Below, one piece after another: positions 17,907-26,167 of a DNA stretch of 64,000 nt. Each line of letters starts with the position of its first letter. Position 1 is the first letter of the stretch. The translations under genes were made by a program, and so were the position numbers. Source of the DNA: an uncultured Eubacterium sp. (lineage in GTDB: Bacteria; Bacillota; Clostridia; Lachnospirales; Lachnospiraceae); assembly GCA_910586225.1 (NCBI GenBank), contig CAJUIL010000010.1, forward strand, positions 1-64,000, in the 5' to 3' direction. The notes beneath the pieces are model-generated. The model was given only the letters and a program-made list of their open reading frames with translations, was not told the origin of the DNA and did not search any database.

Positions 17907-18603
17907 TAAAATATGTTTTATTTTATGTGTGAATTATGAGCTTTATACACAGGAAGCTATCTACTATATAAACAACCTAACTATTCCAGATGGGTTCACC
18001 GTTGATATTTTGACTGTTCTTGAAGCCTCTGGTATGGCTGCAGGCTACAATGAAGCCATGGCCCAAACGGATGCCAAATATAAAGTATATCTCCATCAGG
18101 ATGTTTTTATTATAGAACCTGACTTTATCAAACATTTGGTACATCTATTTCAAGATCCAAATATTGGCATGATCGGTATGGTAGGCTCTCCAAAATTCCC
18201 GGATCATGGTATCATGTGGTATGGTGAACGTATCGGCAGGATCTATAGTTGTAATATCGACCATGTAATAGACGCTCGCTTTGACCCAGTTTCAGATCCT
18301 GCAAAACCATACCAAGAAGTGGAAGCTATTGACGGTCTCTTGATCGCAACACAATATGATGTAAAATGGCGTGAAGATGTTTTTAAAAAATGGGATTTTT
18401 ATGATGTTTCCCAAAGCTTTGAATTCCGTAAAAAAGGATATCAATTAGTTATTCCAAAAATGGAAAAACCATGGTGCATTCACGATAACGGAATGCTCTC
18501 ATTAACCAATTATTACAACGAACGTCTAACATTTTTAAAAGAATACGGTTTTGAAAACACAGCATTACCACCTGGCGCAGCAGTTAATAACAACACAAGA
18601 TAG
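17896..18603 (+). CDS. Family 2-like glycosyltransferase (StrF/Glyco_tranf_2_5 type)
   Basis: A 235-residue GT-A enzyme. It starts NKICFILCVNYELYTQEAI, and has GMAAGYNEAMAQTDAKYKVY followed by LHQDVFI, the metal-binding region placed as in StrF-type glycosyltransferases. IGMIGMVGSPKFPDHG and later VEAIDGLLIAT fit the same family. No membrane segment is present. It overlaps the upstream gene by 11 bases and is followed after 8 bases by a CgeB-like gene. It is probably one step in building the flagellar glycan. Donor unknown. Confidence 0.75.
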   Translation: MDANKICFILCVNYELYTQEAIYYINNLTIPDGFTVDILTVLEASGMAAGYNEAMAQTDAKYKVYLHQDVFIIEPDFIKHLVHLFQDPNIGMIGMVGSPKFPDHGIMWYGERIGRIYSCNIDHVIDARFDPVSDPAKPYQEVEAIDGLLIATQYDVKWREDVFKKWDFYDVSQSFEFRKKGYQLVIPKMEKPWCIHDNGMLSLTNYYNERLTFLKEYGFENTALPPGAAVNNNTR

Positions 18604-18611
18604 GAGTAACC

Positions 18612-19775
18612 ATGGTTTCGAACTACTATATTTTATATTATACATGGGATGAATTTACGTTTGAAGACTGCGTTACATCTATGCGCGCTCTCGGATGTAA
18701 AGTTGATGTCATCGCAGGAGCCGTTAAAGACTATCATTCTGATGAATTATTAATATCAAAAATTAAAAAACGATGCACTGACGCTGCATATGACTTTATT
18801 TTCTCTTTTAATTATTTCCCAGTCATTTCGCAAGCCGCTAATGACTGCCAAATACGGTATTTATCCTGGGTTTTTGATTCTCCCCATTTGACCCTGGATT
18901 CTGTTACTCTAAAAAATAACTGCAACGCCGTATTTTTATTTGACTATGTTCTTTATGAAAAATATCGCAATAAAGGCATCTCAACTGTATATTATATGCC
19001 TCTTGCATATGATTCACTTCGTATAGAGCACAAGATCCAAAGCATATTGCCTCATTACGATCATGAAATCACATTTCTTGGAAAACTATACGATGATACG
19101 TACAACTTTTTTGATCAAATAAACTACCTTCCTCCCAAATTAACTGGTTATATTCAGGCTATCATGGACTCTCAACAGTTAATTTACGGCCAGGATCTAT
19201 GCGATTTAATATTTACTCAGGAAAAATGCAGAGAACTAGCAGAGTATGTTCAGATTGATATGGGAGAGAAGTTTACGGATTATCGTGACGAATTATTTCG
19301 CAATATCATACGAAAAAAAATCACTTCCTTAGAACGAAGAAGTATTTTAGAAATGCTCGGCCAAAACTATTCTGTGGATTTATATGCTCCAAATACTCCC
19401 ATACATCTGCCTGTCAATTATAGAGGATATGCTGATTATATTAATCAAATGCCGGAAATCTTTTACACAAGTAAGGTTAATTTGAATATTACACTACGCT
19501 CCATTTTATCAGGTATCCCCTTGCGCGTAATCGATGTGCTTGGTTCCCATGGCTTTCTTCTAACAAATTATCAACAAGAGCTTTCTGAGTATTTCATAAA
19601 CGGTGAAGATCTTGTATGGTTTGAAGATAAAGAGGATCTAATGGATAAAACCAATTTTTACCTTACACACGACAAGGAACGGCAGCGCATTGCTGAAAAT
19701 GGAAATCATAAGGTTCAGCAAAACTTCACTTATACAGAGCTTCTTCCAAAAATTTTTAGTATTGCACAAATATGA
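18612..19775 (+). CDS. CgeB-like glycosyltransferase (DUF3880 plus Glyco_trans_1_2)
   Basis: A 387-residue protein. The N-terminal half (DFIFSFNYFPVISQ, then YLSWVFDSPHLTL) matches the DUF3880 domain, and the C-terminal part (SGIPLRVIDVLGSHGFLLTNYQQELSEYF) matches the CgeB-type glycosyltransferase domain. CgeB itself is a Bacillus spore-coat glycosylation protein, and relatives are common beside flagellin genes. Three close paralogues lie at 26168, 39946 and 41135. Coupled to the following gene by a four-base overlap of its stop with an alternative start. Confidence 0.8.
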   Translation: MVSNYYILYYTWDEFTFEDCVTSMRALGCKVDVIAGAVKDYHSDELLISKIKKRCTDAAYDFIFSFNYFPVISQAANDCQIRYLSWVFDSPHLTLDSVTLKNNCNAVFLFDYVLYEKYRNKGISTVYYMPLAYDSLRIEHKIQSILPHYDHEITFLGKLYDDTYNFFDQINYLPPKLTGYIQAIMDSQQLIYGQDLCDLIFTQEKCRELAEYVQIDMGEKFTDYRDELFRNIIRKKITSLERRSILEMLGQNYSVDLYAPNTPIHLPVNYRGYADYINQMPEIFYTSKVNLNITLRSILSGIPLRVIDVLGSHGFLLTNYQQELSEYFINGEDLVWFEDKEDLMDKTNFYLTHDKERQRIAENGNHKVQQNFTYTELLPKIFSIAQI

Positions 19776-19804
19776 TCTCAACAGGAAACAGGAGTATTCG
19801 CACC

Positions 19805-20266
19805 ATGAACAGAAAAATTAAAGAAAATGACCTTTTCGTTTTTTTTGAAATTATAGAGCAGCTGGAACCAGAGAAAGCGCTCGATATCGACCTTCTTTTA
19901 AAAAGAGCCGGCTGCGTCTGCCGAAAAGCATTTAACTGTGAATTTTCGGAAGACCTTTGACTTGATGGTGTCTATCTTGCTCCGGAACTCCGCTTCAAAG
20001 TTGAAAAAAACATTTATAATAAAACGAAAGATATTCGGGAATTTATGCAGCAAATTCCAAAATCGAAATATGACTGTACCTTCGTATTAGGATTTCATGA
20101 GACTATAACAGATCCTTTATTAGTAAGCCTATTAATAGAAGCACCAAAATACAGCAGATACCTTTTATCTGATCATAGTATAAAAGAATGGTCAGATAAA
20201 AGTCTCAATATCATCCATCTGGCTGTTAACGATGATAACTATTATTTATTTGATTTTGGAGAATAA
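19805..20266 (+). pseudogene. Small unknown gene interrupted by an in-frame TGA
   Basis: The ATG at 19805 is preceded by AGGAG and starts MNRKIKENDLFVFFEIIEQL. The frame meets TGA at 19958-19960 and then stays open to 20266 with normal-looking coding sequence (LDGVYLAPELRF and on to HLAVNDDNYYLFDFGE), giving 154 codons before the final stop. A CGA-to-TGA or TGG-to-TGA change would explain it. The next gene starts two bases later, so the slot was an intact operon member. I recognise no family. TGA is used as a true stop elsewhere in the window, so recoding is unlikely. Confidence 0.6.
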
Positions 20267-20268
20267 AG

Positions 20269-21834
20269 ATGAATACACAGATTTATATCATGACCCATAA
20301 AAAAATACCAGAAATATCAAATAAGATCTATATTCCTCTTCATGTCGGAAAAGAAGGTAAAGCTGATCTTGGATATCTAGGCGACAATTCAGGTGAAAAT
20401 ATATCCCAAAAAAATGACAACTATTGTGAGTTAACCGGATTGTACTGGCTCTGGAAAAATGTAAAATGCGATATTATTGGTATTTGTCATTACCGTCGCT
20501 TTTTTATAAAAAATGATAAGCTTTTGGACAAATCCTATATTGAACAGACGATAAACCAAAAACCAATCATCATTCCGAACAGCAGCTGCGCACAGAACCA
20601 AACCGTATATGAACAGTATCATAAGATGCATCACAGCACAAAAGATCTTGAAATCTGCCGTGAGATCATAGCCGTAAAATATCCGGAATATCTTCCTGCC
20701 TTCGATTATTATAAGGACTGTATTTTACTCTCCGTCGGTAATATGTGGATCACAAAAAAAGATATCTACGACAGATATTGTTCCTGGCTATTTGATATTC
20801 TTTTTGAAGCAGAGAAAAAAATCGATCTTAACAACTATGATGAATATCAAAAACGCGTCATGGGGTTTTTATCCGAACGGTTATTCCGCGTTTGGCTTTT
20901 TATGCAGCCTGAGGCTATTACAGAAGAATATGTAAAGCTGATCGACCTGGCAGATTTGATTAACGTAGAAAAAAGAGTTCACTTGATCTTTCAGCAAACA
21001 CGCTTAAAACTGATGCCTATTTTGAACTTATACACATCAGCTACTATCAAGGGATCACTTGCAGAAAATTTTCATTGCAATGATGATTTTGATGGAAAAA
21101 TACCAATATGGATCTGCTGGTGGCAGGGCGAGAAAAAAATGCCTGATCTTATCCGTATCTGTTTTGAGAGCGTGAAAAGAAATCTTCCTGATCAAAACGT
21201 TGTGCTGCGCCTTATTACATTAGAAAATTGTATGGACTATGTCACCTTTACAGAAACAATCATTCGCAAATTTAATGAAGGAAAAATCACATACTCCCAG
21301 CTTTCAGACATATTACGTGCAGAACTGCTTTTCCGTTATGGTGGTATGTGGATCAATGCGTCGTATTATGCTGCAGTTCCTATTCCTCCTTATATCTTCG
21401 AGCAGACTGCTTTTACCTTAAAGCTTACAGAGACTGCTGCGTGTTCTGATCTTACACAAGGCAAGTGGACACGAGATTTATGGTATACTGTAAAAGGAAA
21501 AAAACTATTTCAATTTCTCATGGAAAGCTTATGGTACTACTGGGAAACGGAAGACTCTGTTTTGGATCCTGATTTCATTGATTACATAATTGCTGTGGCA
21601 ATGGACAATTTTTCAGATGTAAAAACTGAGCTAACAGAATGCGGCTTTTCTAGTGAAAACGCATTCCTGCTCCATAATATGATGAACCGAAAATATACTA
21701 AAGAACGAGCAGAACAAATACATAAAGAATTTACTTTTTATAAACTGAATTGGAAGGCAGATTACCGGGAAGAAAATTTGATCGGTGAACAGACTATGTA
21801 TGGTTACCTTTTGAAACATAAGAATACGACTTGA
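20269..21834 (+). CDS. DUF4422 protein fused to a capsular-synthesis (GT32-like) glycosyltransferase
   Basis: A 521-residue two-domain protein. Residues 1-240 match DUF4422 (LGYLGDNSGENIS, then ELTGLYWLW and GICHYRRFF), a glycosyltransferase-type domain. From about residue 280 a Caps_synth/GT32-like domain follows (IPIWICWWQGEKKMPDL, later SDILRAELLFRYGGMW). The usual YGGIWIDAT metal-binding motif reads YGGMWINASYY here, so the expected Asp is Asn. The second domain may therefore be inactive or altered. It is the last gene of the plus-strand operon and is followed by a strong hairpin. Confidence 0.8.
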   Translation: MNTQIYIMTHKKIPEISNKIYIPLHVGKEGKADLGYLGDNSGENISQKNDNYCELTGLYWLWKNVKCDIIGICHYRRFFIKNDKLLDKSYIEQTINQKPIIIPNSSCAQNQTVYEQYHKMHHSTKDLEICREIIAVKYPEYLPAFDYYKDCILLSVGNMWITKKDIYDRYCSWLFDILFEAEKKIDLNNYDEYQKRVMGFLSERLFRVWLFMQPEAITEEYVKLIDLADLINVEKRVHLIFQQTRLKLMPILNLYTSATIKGSLAENFHCNDDFDGKIPIWICWWQGEKKMPDLIRICFESVKRNLPDQNVVLRLITLENCMDYVTFTETIIRKFNEGKITYSQLSDILRAELLFRYGGMWINASYYAAVPIPPYIFEQTAFTLKLTETAACSDLTQGKWTRDLWYTVKGKKLFQFLMESLWYYWETEDSVLDPDFIDYIIAVAMDNFSDVKTELTECGFSSENAFLLHNMMNRKYTKERAEQIHKEFTFYKLNWKADYREENLIGEQTMYGYLLKHKNTT

Positions 21835-21844
21835 TACAAAATGC

Positions 21845-21883
21845 AACTCAATGCGCCTATATTTCTATTTGGCGCATTGAGTT
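21845..21883. terminator. Bidirectional terminator between convergent operons
   Basis: A 13-bp perfect stem (aactcaatgcgcc with ggcgcattgagtt) encloses a 13-base T-rich loop. It overlaps the last codons of the formyltransferase gene on the minus strand and lies 11 bases behind the plus-strand operon. Confidence 0.75.
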
Positions 21884-22464
21884 CCAGTATGTTTAACATT
21901 CTGATAACGAGTTAGAAATTCTGCTATCTTCTCATCCCAATCAAAATCAATCCTGCTTCTTAACAATTCAAATTCTTTTTTAGAATGACAGCTTCCCACT
22001 CCTATCTGCTCATAACATTCATACTTTCCAGATCTTATCTCATCCCACTTTTCTTCAAACAATTCTACAATTTCTTCATTTAACTTCTGATAAGTTGAAG
22101 AAAAAGATTCCGTTTTTTCATTAAAGTAGCACTGTTTTTGATATAAGATTTTTCCTGTATCCAATCCCACATCAATCTGATGGATTGTCACACCTTTAGG
22201 CGTGTTGTCTATAAAGCTCCAAAAATTAGGAGAGGATCCTCGATTCCATGGTAAATATGAAATATGGAGATTGATTATTTTTCCATTCATATATTTTATA
22301 ATATCTTTGGACACAATATAACGATAATTATAACTCACAATAATTTCCGGATGCAGCTTACGAATCCAGCTTAACTCCAGACGTTCGCTGTAAAGATATA
22401 CTTCACATCTGCTTTGCAGCCAGTAATACAAGCCTAAGGCGTTGCTGTTATTGGTTAACAGCAA
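21865..22464 (-). CDS. Formyltransferase-like enzyme, start unclear (phase-variable?)
   Basis: A 199-residue protein with NLHISYLPWNRGSSPNFWSF and GVTIHQIDVGLDTGKIL, the 10-formyl-tetrahydrofolate formyltransferase core (Asn-His region and the LDTG loop) seen in sugar N-formyltransferases. It probably formylates an amino sugar, plausibly on the pseudaminic acid route. The only start is TTG at 22464, with no ATG nearby, immediately behind nine G residues (minus strand, 22467-22475). If that run had eight G, the upstream pseH frame would read straight through into this one as a fusion protein. Expression may therefore switch with tract length. Confidence 0.7.
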   Translation of the reverse strand: MLLTNNSNALGLYYWLQSRCEVYLYSERLELSWIRKLHPEIIVSYNYRYIVSKDIIKYMNGKIINLHISYLPWNRGSSPNFWSFIDNTPKGVTIHQIDVGLDTGKILYQKQCYFNEKTESFSSTYQKLNEEIVELFEEKWDEIRSGKYECYEQIGVGSCHSKKEFELLRSRIDFDWDEKIAEFLTRYQNVKHTGTQCAK

Positions 22465-22945
22465 TACCCCCCCCCTTATTTTTTTGCGATATTTTACAAT
22501 TTACAGCCTTATCAACCTCAATTTCATATGCATGATACTTTTGTTCATAACCCAAATCCTGAAATGCTTTTTGAGAAGCTATATTATCTGGCTTTACCTT
22601 GGCAGTTAATGTTAAAACCTGCGGAAATTCACTTTTTATTTGCTGAGCCAGAAGCACTAGCATCTCTTTGCCTATCCCCATACACCTTTTTTCCGCACAG
22701 ACACTATATGAAATTTCCGCCCGATCTCCATTTATGGTAATTCTAACTTGTCCCGCTGGCCCATCCTCATCCATATAAATAAACTGTTTCACATTAGCCT
22801 TAGACAAAACATCTTCGAACCACTTTAAATGCTCATCATAAGTAATTTCGGCCGTTGAAAAAGAATTTTTTCTAACAGAACTTTCATTCACCCATTCATA
22901 CAGCAATTTTACATCGTCTTTTTCTGCTTCCCGCAAATATCCCAT
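22448..22945 (-). CDS. pseH: PseH-type GNAT N-acetyltransferase
   Basis: A 165-residue GNAT protein starting MGYLREAEKDDVKLLYEW, with the acetyl-CoA loop at EKRCMGIGKEML and the C-terminal KPDNIASQKAFQDLGYE. PseH acetylates UDP-4-amino-4,6-dideoxy-N-acetyl-altrosamine, the third step of pseudaminic acid synthesis, and the neighbouring PseB, C, G, I and F genes support that role. The last codons are AAG GGG GGG GGT ATT and so lie in the G9 tract, and the stop overlaps the formyltransferase start region by 17 bases. It is one of the shorter members, consistent with PseH length. Confidence 0.85.
   Translation of the reverse strand: MGYLREAEKDDVKLLYEWVNESSVRKNSFSTAEITYDEHLKWFEDVLSKANVKQFIYMDEDGPAGQVRITINGDRAEISYSVCAEKRCMGIGKEMLVLLAQQIKSEFPQVLTLTAKVKPDNIASQKAFQDLGYEQKYHAYEIEVDKAVNCKISQKNKGGGIAVNQ
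22467..22475 (-). repeat. Homopolymeric G9 tract at the pseH / formyltransferase junction
   Basis: Nine consecutive C on the plus strand, rare in this AT-rich region. With nine G, PseH ends in GGGIAVNQ. With eight G, the pseH frame continues into the formyltransferase frame (GGVLLLTNN). With ten G, it stops at once. This is the design of a slipped-strand phase-variable switch. Confidence 0.75.
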
Positions 22946-23001
22946 ATGTCACATCTTCCAATCTTAATAATTTCTTTCTCTCTATCAATATATTTTTAAC
23001 T

Positions 23002-24033
23002 TTAAAGATTTAATATTGCATCTGCAATTCGGGAAGCGCCTTTTCCATCTACTACTTTTTTCGCCTTCTCGCCCATCTTTTTTCTAACCGCTTCATTACT
23101 TTTCAAATATTCGGCCATACAGACAACATTTTCCAATGTTTTGTCCTTTTTATCACGTATATCCCCTGCATAAAATATCATTTCCGCTTTCGCGTATGCT
23201 TTTATGCCAGAATGCTGATTGTCCGCAATCGATAAACAAATGGTAGGTATTCCACATGCGCAAAGCTCTGACAATGTCGTACCACCCGCTGTGATTGCCA
23301 GATCGCTTTTGCACATAATACTATGAACATCTTGTATATCATGATAATTACAGATCGTACTATCCTGCTTACACAAGGTTGACAGTTCTTCCTTATATTT
23401 ATAAAACTTCCCTGTTATCACATACTTTGTAACATCCTTTAACTGGCTTTTTTGCAGTTTTGTTAGTAAACAGACCATTACATTATAATGGTCTGTTCCC
23501 CCGGTTGATAAAAATACTGACTTAATATCTTGTTTTATCATTATACGGCTTTGTGCAAACTCTGGACGAAGAGGAACATATTTACTTCCCAAAAGAATTT
23601 GTTCTCTTTTGTAACCATTTGCTCTATATAATTCAAAATCTGCCCCATTAGTATAATTAACAATCATATCCACTGGATATTGGAACTGGTTGTAATCATC
23701 AATATATACCGTTTTACATATTTCCTTGAGCCTTCGCATATACTCATTCGTTACTTCATAAGAATCAATCAGCAGACGATCAATTTTCTCTCTGCGAACC
23801 AATTCTAGTAAAGACGCAAGCTCTTGTTCCTTTTCATCGTAATGATTATTTAGACAAATCAAACGAAATCCATTCTCTATGATAAACTCCTCTGCATCAT
23901 TCTCTGACAATATAAACACAACTTCCAAATGTTTTTTTCTCAGCTGCCTGGCTATGCTCATGCACCTTACTAAATGCCCCATAGCTATTTTATCATTCGC
24001 ATCTGTCCGAATACCAATCATATACGATACCAT
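23002..24033 (-). CDS. pseG: PseG, UDP-sugar hydrolase of pseudaminic acid synthesis
   Basis: The protein starts MVSYMIGIRTDANDKIAMGHLVRCM, with the G-H-x-x-R motif expected near the N-terminus of PseG, a GT-B-fold nucleotide-sugar hydrolase. Later SVFLSTGGTDHYNV and SDLAITAGGTTLSELCACGIP are the MurG-like UDP-binding elements. PseG removes UDP from the 2,4-diacetamido sugar before PseI acts. The frame opens at 24081, but AGAAAGAG precedes the ATG at 24033, so that start is used (343 residues); an ATG at 24021 is also possible. The start overlaps the pseI stop. Confidence 0.88.
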   Translation of the reverse strand: MVSYMIGIRTDANDKIAMGHLVRCMSIARQLRKKHLEVVFILSENDAEEFIIENGFRLICLNNHYDEKEQELASLLELVRREKIDRLLIDSYEVTNEYMRRLKEICKTVYIDDYNQFQYPVDMIVNYTNGADFELYRANGYKREQILLGSKYVPLRPEFAQSRIMIKQDIKSVFLSTGGTDHYNVMVCLLTKLQKSQLKDVTKYVITGKFYKYKEELSTLCKQDSTICNYHDIQDVHSIMCKSDLAITAGGTTLSELCACGIPTICLSIADNQHSGIKAYAKAEMIFYAGDIRDKKDKTLENVVCMAEYLKSNEAVRKKMGEKAKKVVDGKGASRIADAILNL

Positions 24034-24058
24034 TCTCTTTCTGCAATATGTCGGTTTA

Positions 24059-25090
24059 CTAATTAGATAGCTCTGCCTCACTAAGTGGCTCCCCGAACTG
24101 GTATGGCTTCTTTGCCTTTTTTCCGACTAATTCAGAGTAATATTTTGGCTTCAACCCTATTGCAGGACGAATACTTCGTATATTTTCCTTTGTAAAGACC
24201 TCACCCTCTGCAATAGGCTGAACTGCAACCAACGACCTCCGACAAGATAAACCATTTTTTTCATGCTCCGTCAGCGTAAATACAGGCTGCCCCATAACGA
24301 CTGCTGCATTACGTACATCCTGGACCATTTGGGCAAATTCGTCCATCTCCATAGAAAATCCTGCATCCGGATTTTCTATTTGCCTGTTTAGGCACACATG
24401 CTTTTCTATCACTTTGGCACCCATAGATACAGCAACCACCGGTGCAAGCGACCCGAAAGAATGATCGGATAATCCGATTGGTTTCCCAAAACGCTTTTGC
24501 ATCTCTGGGATAACAGATAAATTCATATCCTCATATTGCGCTGGATACTGGCTACAGCATTTCAATAAAACTACGTTCTCATTATTCTGCCTTCTGCACG
24601 CAGCCAACGCTTCCTCGATTTCTTCTACACTTCCCATTCCGCAGGATAAGACCATCGGCTTTCCTTTTGCAGCTATATATTCTATAAGCGGAATATCCAC
24701 AAGCTCAAAGGATGCAATTTTATAAAATTCAACTCCCAGTTCTTCCAAAAAATCCACAGCAGTACAATCAAAAGGGGTAGACAAAAAATCCACGCCTTCC
24801 TTTTCACACTTTTCTTTTAACTCCCGCTGCCATTCCCACGGAGTAAATGCTTCTTGATATAACTGATAATAGCTATACCCGTCCCACAATCCCCCTTTGA
24901 TTTTATAAGGTTCATCCGAACAGTTGATCGTAAGTGTATCCGCAGTATACGTCTGTATCTTTACGCAGTCAGCACCGGCTTTGGCTGCTTCTTCTATAAT
25001 TCGATAAGCATTTTCAATTTTTCCTGCATGATTCGCAGACATTTCGGCAATCACATAAATACCGCCATTCATTTTATCATACAATCGCAT
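24059..25090 (-). CDS. pseI: PseI, pseudaminic acid synthase
   Basis: A NeuB-family synthase that condenses the 2,4-diacetamido-hexose with phosphoenolpyruvate. Visible landmarks are YVIAEMSANHAGKIENAY, CVKIQTYTADTLTI, FLSTPFDCTAVDFL, PIGLSDHSFGS and AKVIEKHVCLNR, followed by a C-terminal SAF antifreeze-like domain (LVAVQPIAEGEVFTKENI). The TYTADT/YKIKGGLWDG pattern is of the PseI rather than the NeuB sialic type. The ATG at 25090 has AGGAAGGA upstream and is preferred to the one at 25117 (343 residues). It lies between pseB and pseG. Confidence 0.9.
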   Translation of the reverse strand: MRLYDKMNGGIYVIAEMSANHAGKIENAYRIIEEAAKAGADCVKIQTYTADTLTINCSDEPYKIKGGLWDGYSYYQLYQEAFTPWEWQRELKEKCEKEGVDFLSTPFDCTAVDFLEELGVEFYKIASFELVDIPLIEYIAAKGKPMVLSCGMGSVEEIEEALAACRRQNNENVVLLKCCSQYPAQYEDMNLSVIPEMQKRFGKPIGLSDHSFGSLAPVVAVSMGAKVIEKHVCLNRQIENPDAGFSMEMDEFAQMVQDVRNAAVVMGQPVFTLTEHEKNGLSCRRSLVAVQPIAEGEVFTKENIRSIRPAIGLKPKYYSELVGKKAKKPYQFGEPLSEAELSN

Positions 25091-25144
25091 TTTGTCACAT
25101 CCTTCCTGTTCCTGCATCTATTCCGCAATATTCATAAAGCAGCA

Positions 25145-26128
25145 TTACATTTTTTCTAACAATACCTTTAAATCGTCAACAGAAAGCCACTCTGTATTTG
25201 TCCCTGAGCTATATTCAAAGCCCTGCTCTATTTTTTTCCCGCCTTCCGCTATTTTCTTTGGATTCCACCATTCAAAATGCGGATATACAATAAAGTGCTT
25301 GTCATATTCATATGTCAGGATCGAATCCTCTTTTGTTACCATTACCTCGTGAAGCTTTTCTCCTTCCCGGATACCTACTTCTGGCATTTCACACCCTGGC
25401 AAAATTGCTTGTGCTAAATCTGTAATTTTAAAGGAAGGAATTTTAGAAATAAATGTCTCCCCGCCTTTTGCTTCTGATAATGCTTTAATTACGAGCTGCA
25501 CACCTTCATCCAAGCTGATCCAAAACCGCGTCATTCGGTAATCTGTAATCGGTAATGCTGTTTTTCCATTTGCGACCAAATTTCGGAAAAATGGAATAAC
25601 AGAGCCGCGGCTGCCAGCTACATTCCCATAGCGAACAATGGAAAAGCAGACATCCTTTGTTCCCGCATAAGCATTCGCAGATATGAACAGCTTATCAGAA
25701 ACGAGCTTTGTACCTCCATACAAATTAATTGGATTAACAGCCTTATCGGTAGAAAGTGCAACTACGCGTTTGATCCCGCAGTCCAAAGCAGCATCAACAA
25801 TATTCATTGCACCGTTAATGTTTGTTTTTACAGCTTCCATAGGGTTATATTCACAAGCTGGCACTTGCTTTAATGCTGCCGCGTGTACAACATAATCCAC
25901 CCCATAAAAAGAACGATATAAGCGCTCTCTGTCCCGGACATCACCGATGAAAAACCGCATTTTATCTTTATATTTGCTGAATTTATTTGCCATATTAAAC
26001 TGCTTAAATTCATCTCTGGAATAAATAATTATTTTTTTAGGCTCATAATGTGTTAACACATATTCTGTAAAGGCGTTTCCGAAAGAACCTGTTCCTCCAG
26101 TAATCAAAATTGTTTTTCCATTTAACAT
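25145..26128 (-). CDS. pseB: PseB, UDP-N-acetylglucosamine 4,6-dehydratase (inverting)
   Basis: A 327-residue extended short-chain dehydrogenase with NADP loop TGGTGSFGNAF (residues 10-20), catalytic D127-K128 in LSTDKAVNP and Y136-x3-K140 in NLYGGTK. The spacing of Lys to Tyr (eight residues) equals that of the FlaA1 dehydratase of Helicobacter. PseB starts the pseudaminic acid pathway by dehydrating and epimerising UDP-GlcNAc. The protein is soluble, without the membrane segments of PglF-type enzymes. Neighbours on both sides belong to the same pathway or to glycosylation. Confidence 0.92.
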   Translation of the reverse strand: MLNGKTILITGGTGSFGNAFTEYVLTHYEPKKIIIYSRDEFKQFNMANKFSKYKDKMRFFIGDVRDRERLYRSFYGVDYVVHAAALKQVPACEYNPMEAVKTNINGAMNIVDAALDCGIKRVVALSTDKAVNPINLYGGTKLVSDKLFISANAYAGTKDVCFSIVRYGNVAGSRGSVIPFFRNLVANGKTALPITDYRMTRFWISLDEGVQLVIKALSEAKGGETFISKIPSFKITDLAQAILPGCEMPEVGIREGEKLHEVMVTKEDSILTYEYDKHFIVYPHFEWWNPKKIAEGGKKIEQGFEYSSGTNTEWLSVDDLKVLLEKM

Positions 26129-26167
26129 TTTCTTTGTTCCTCCATAGAATCTCTGTTTTTATCTGCA

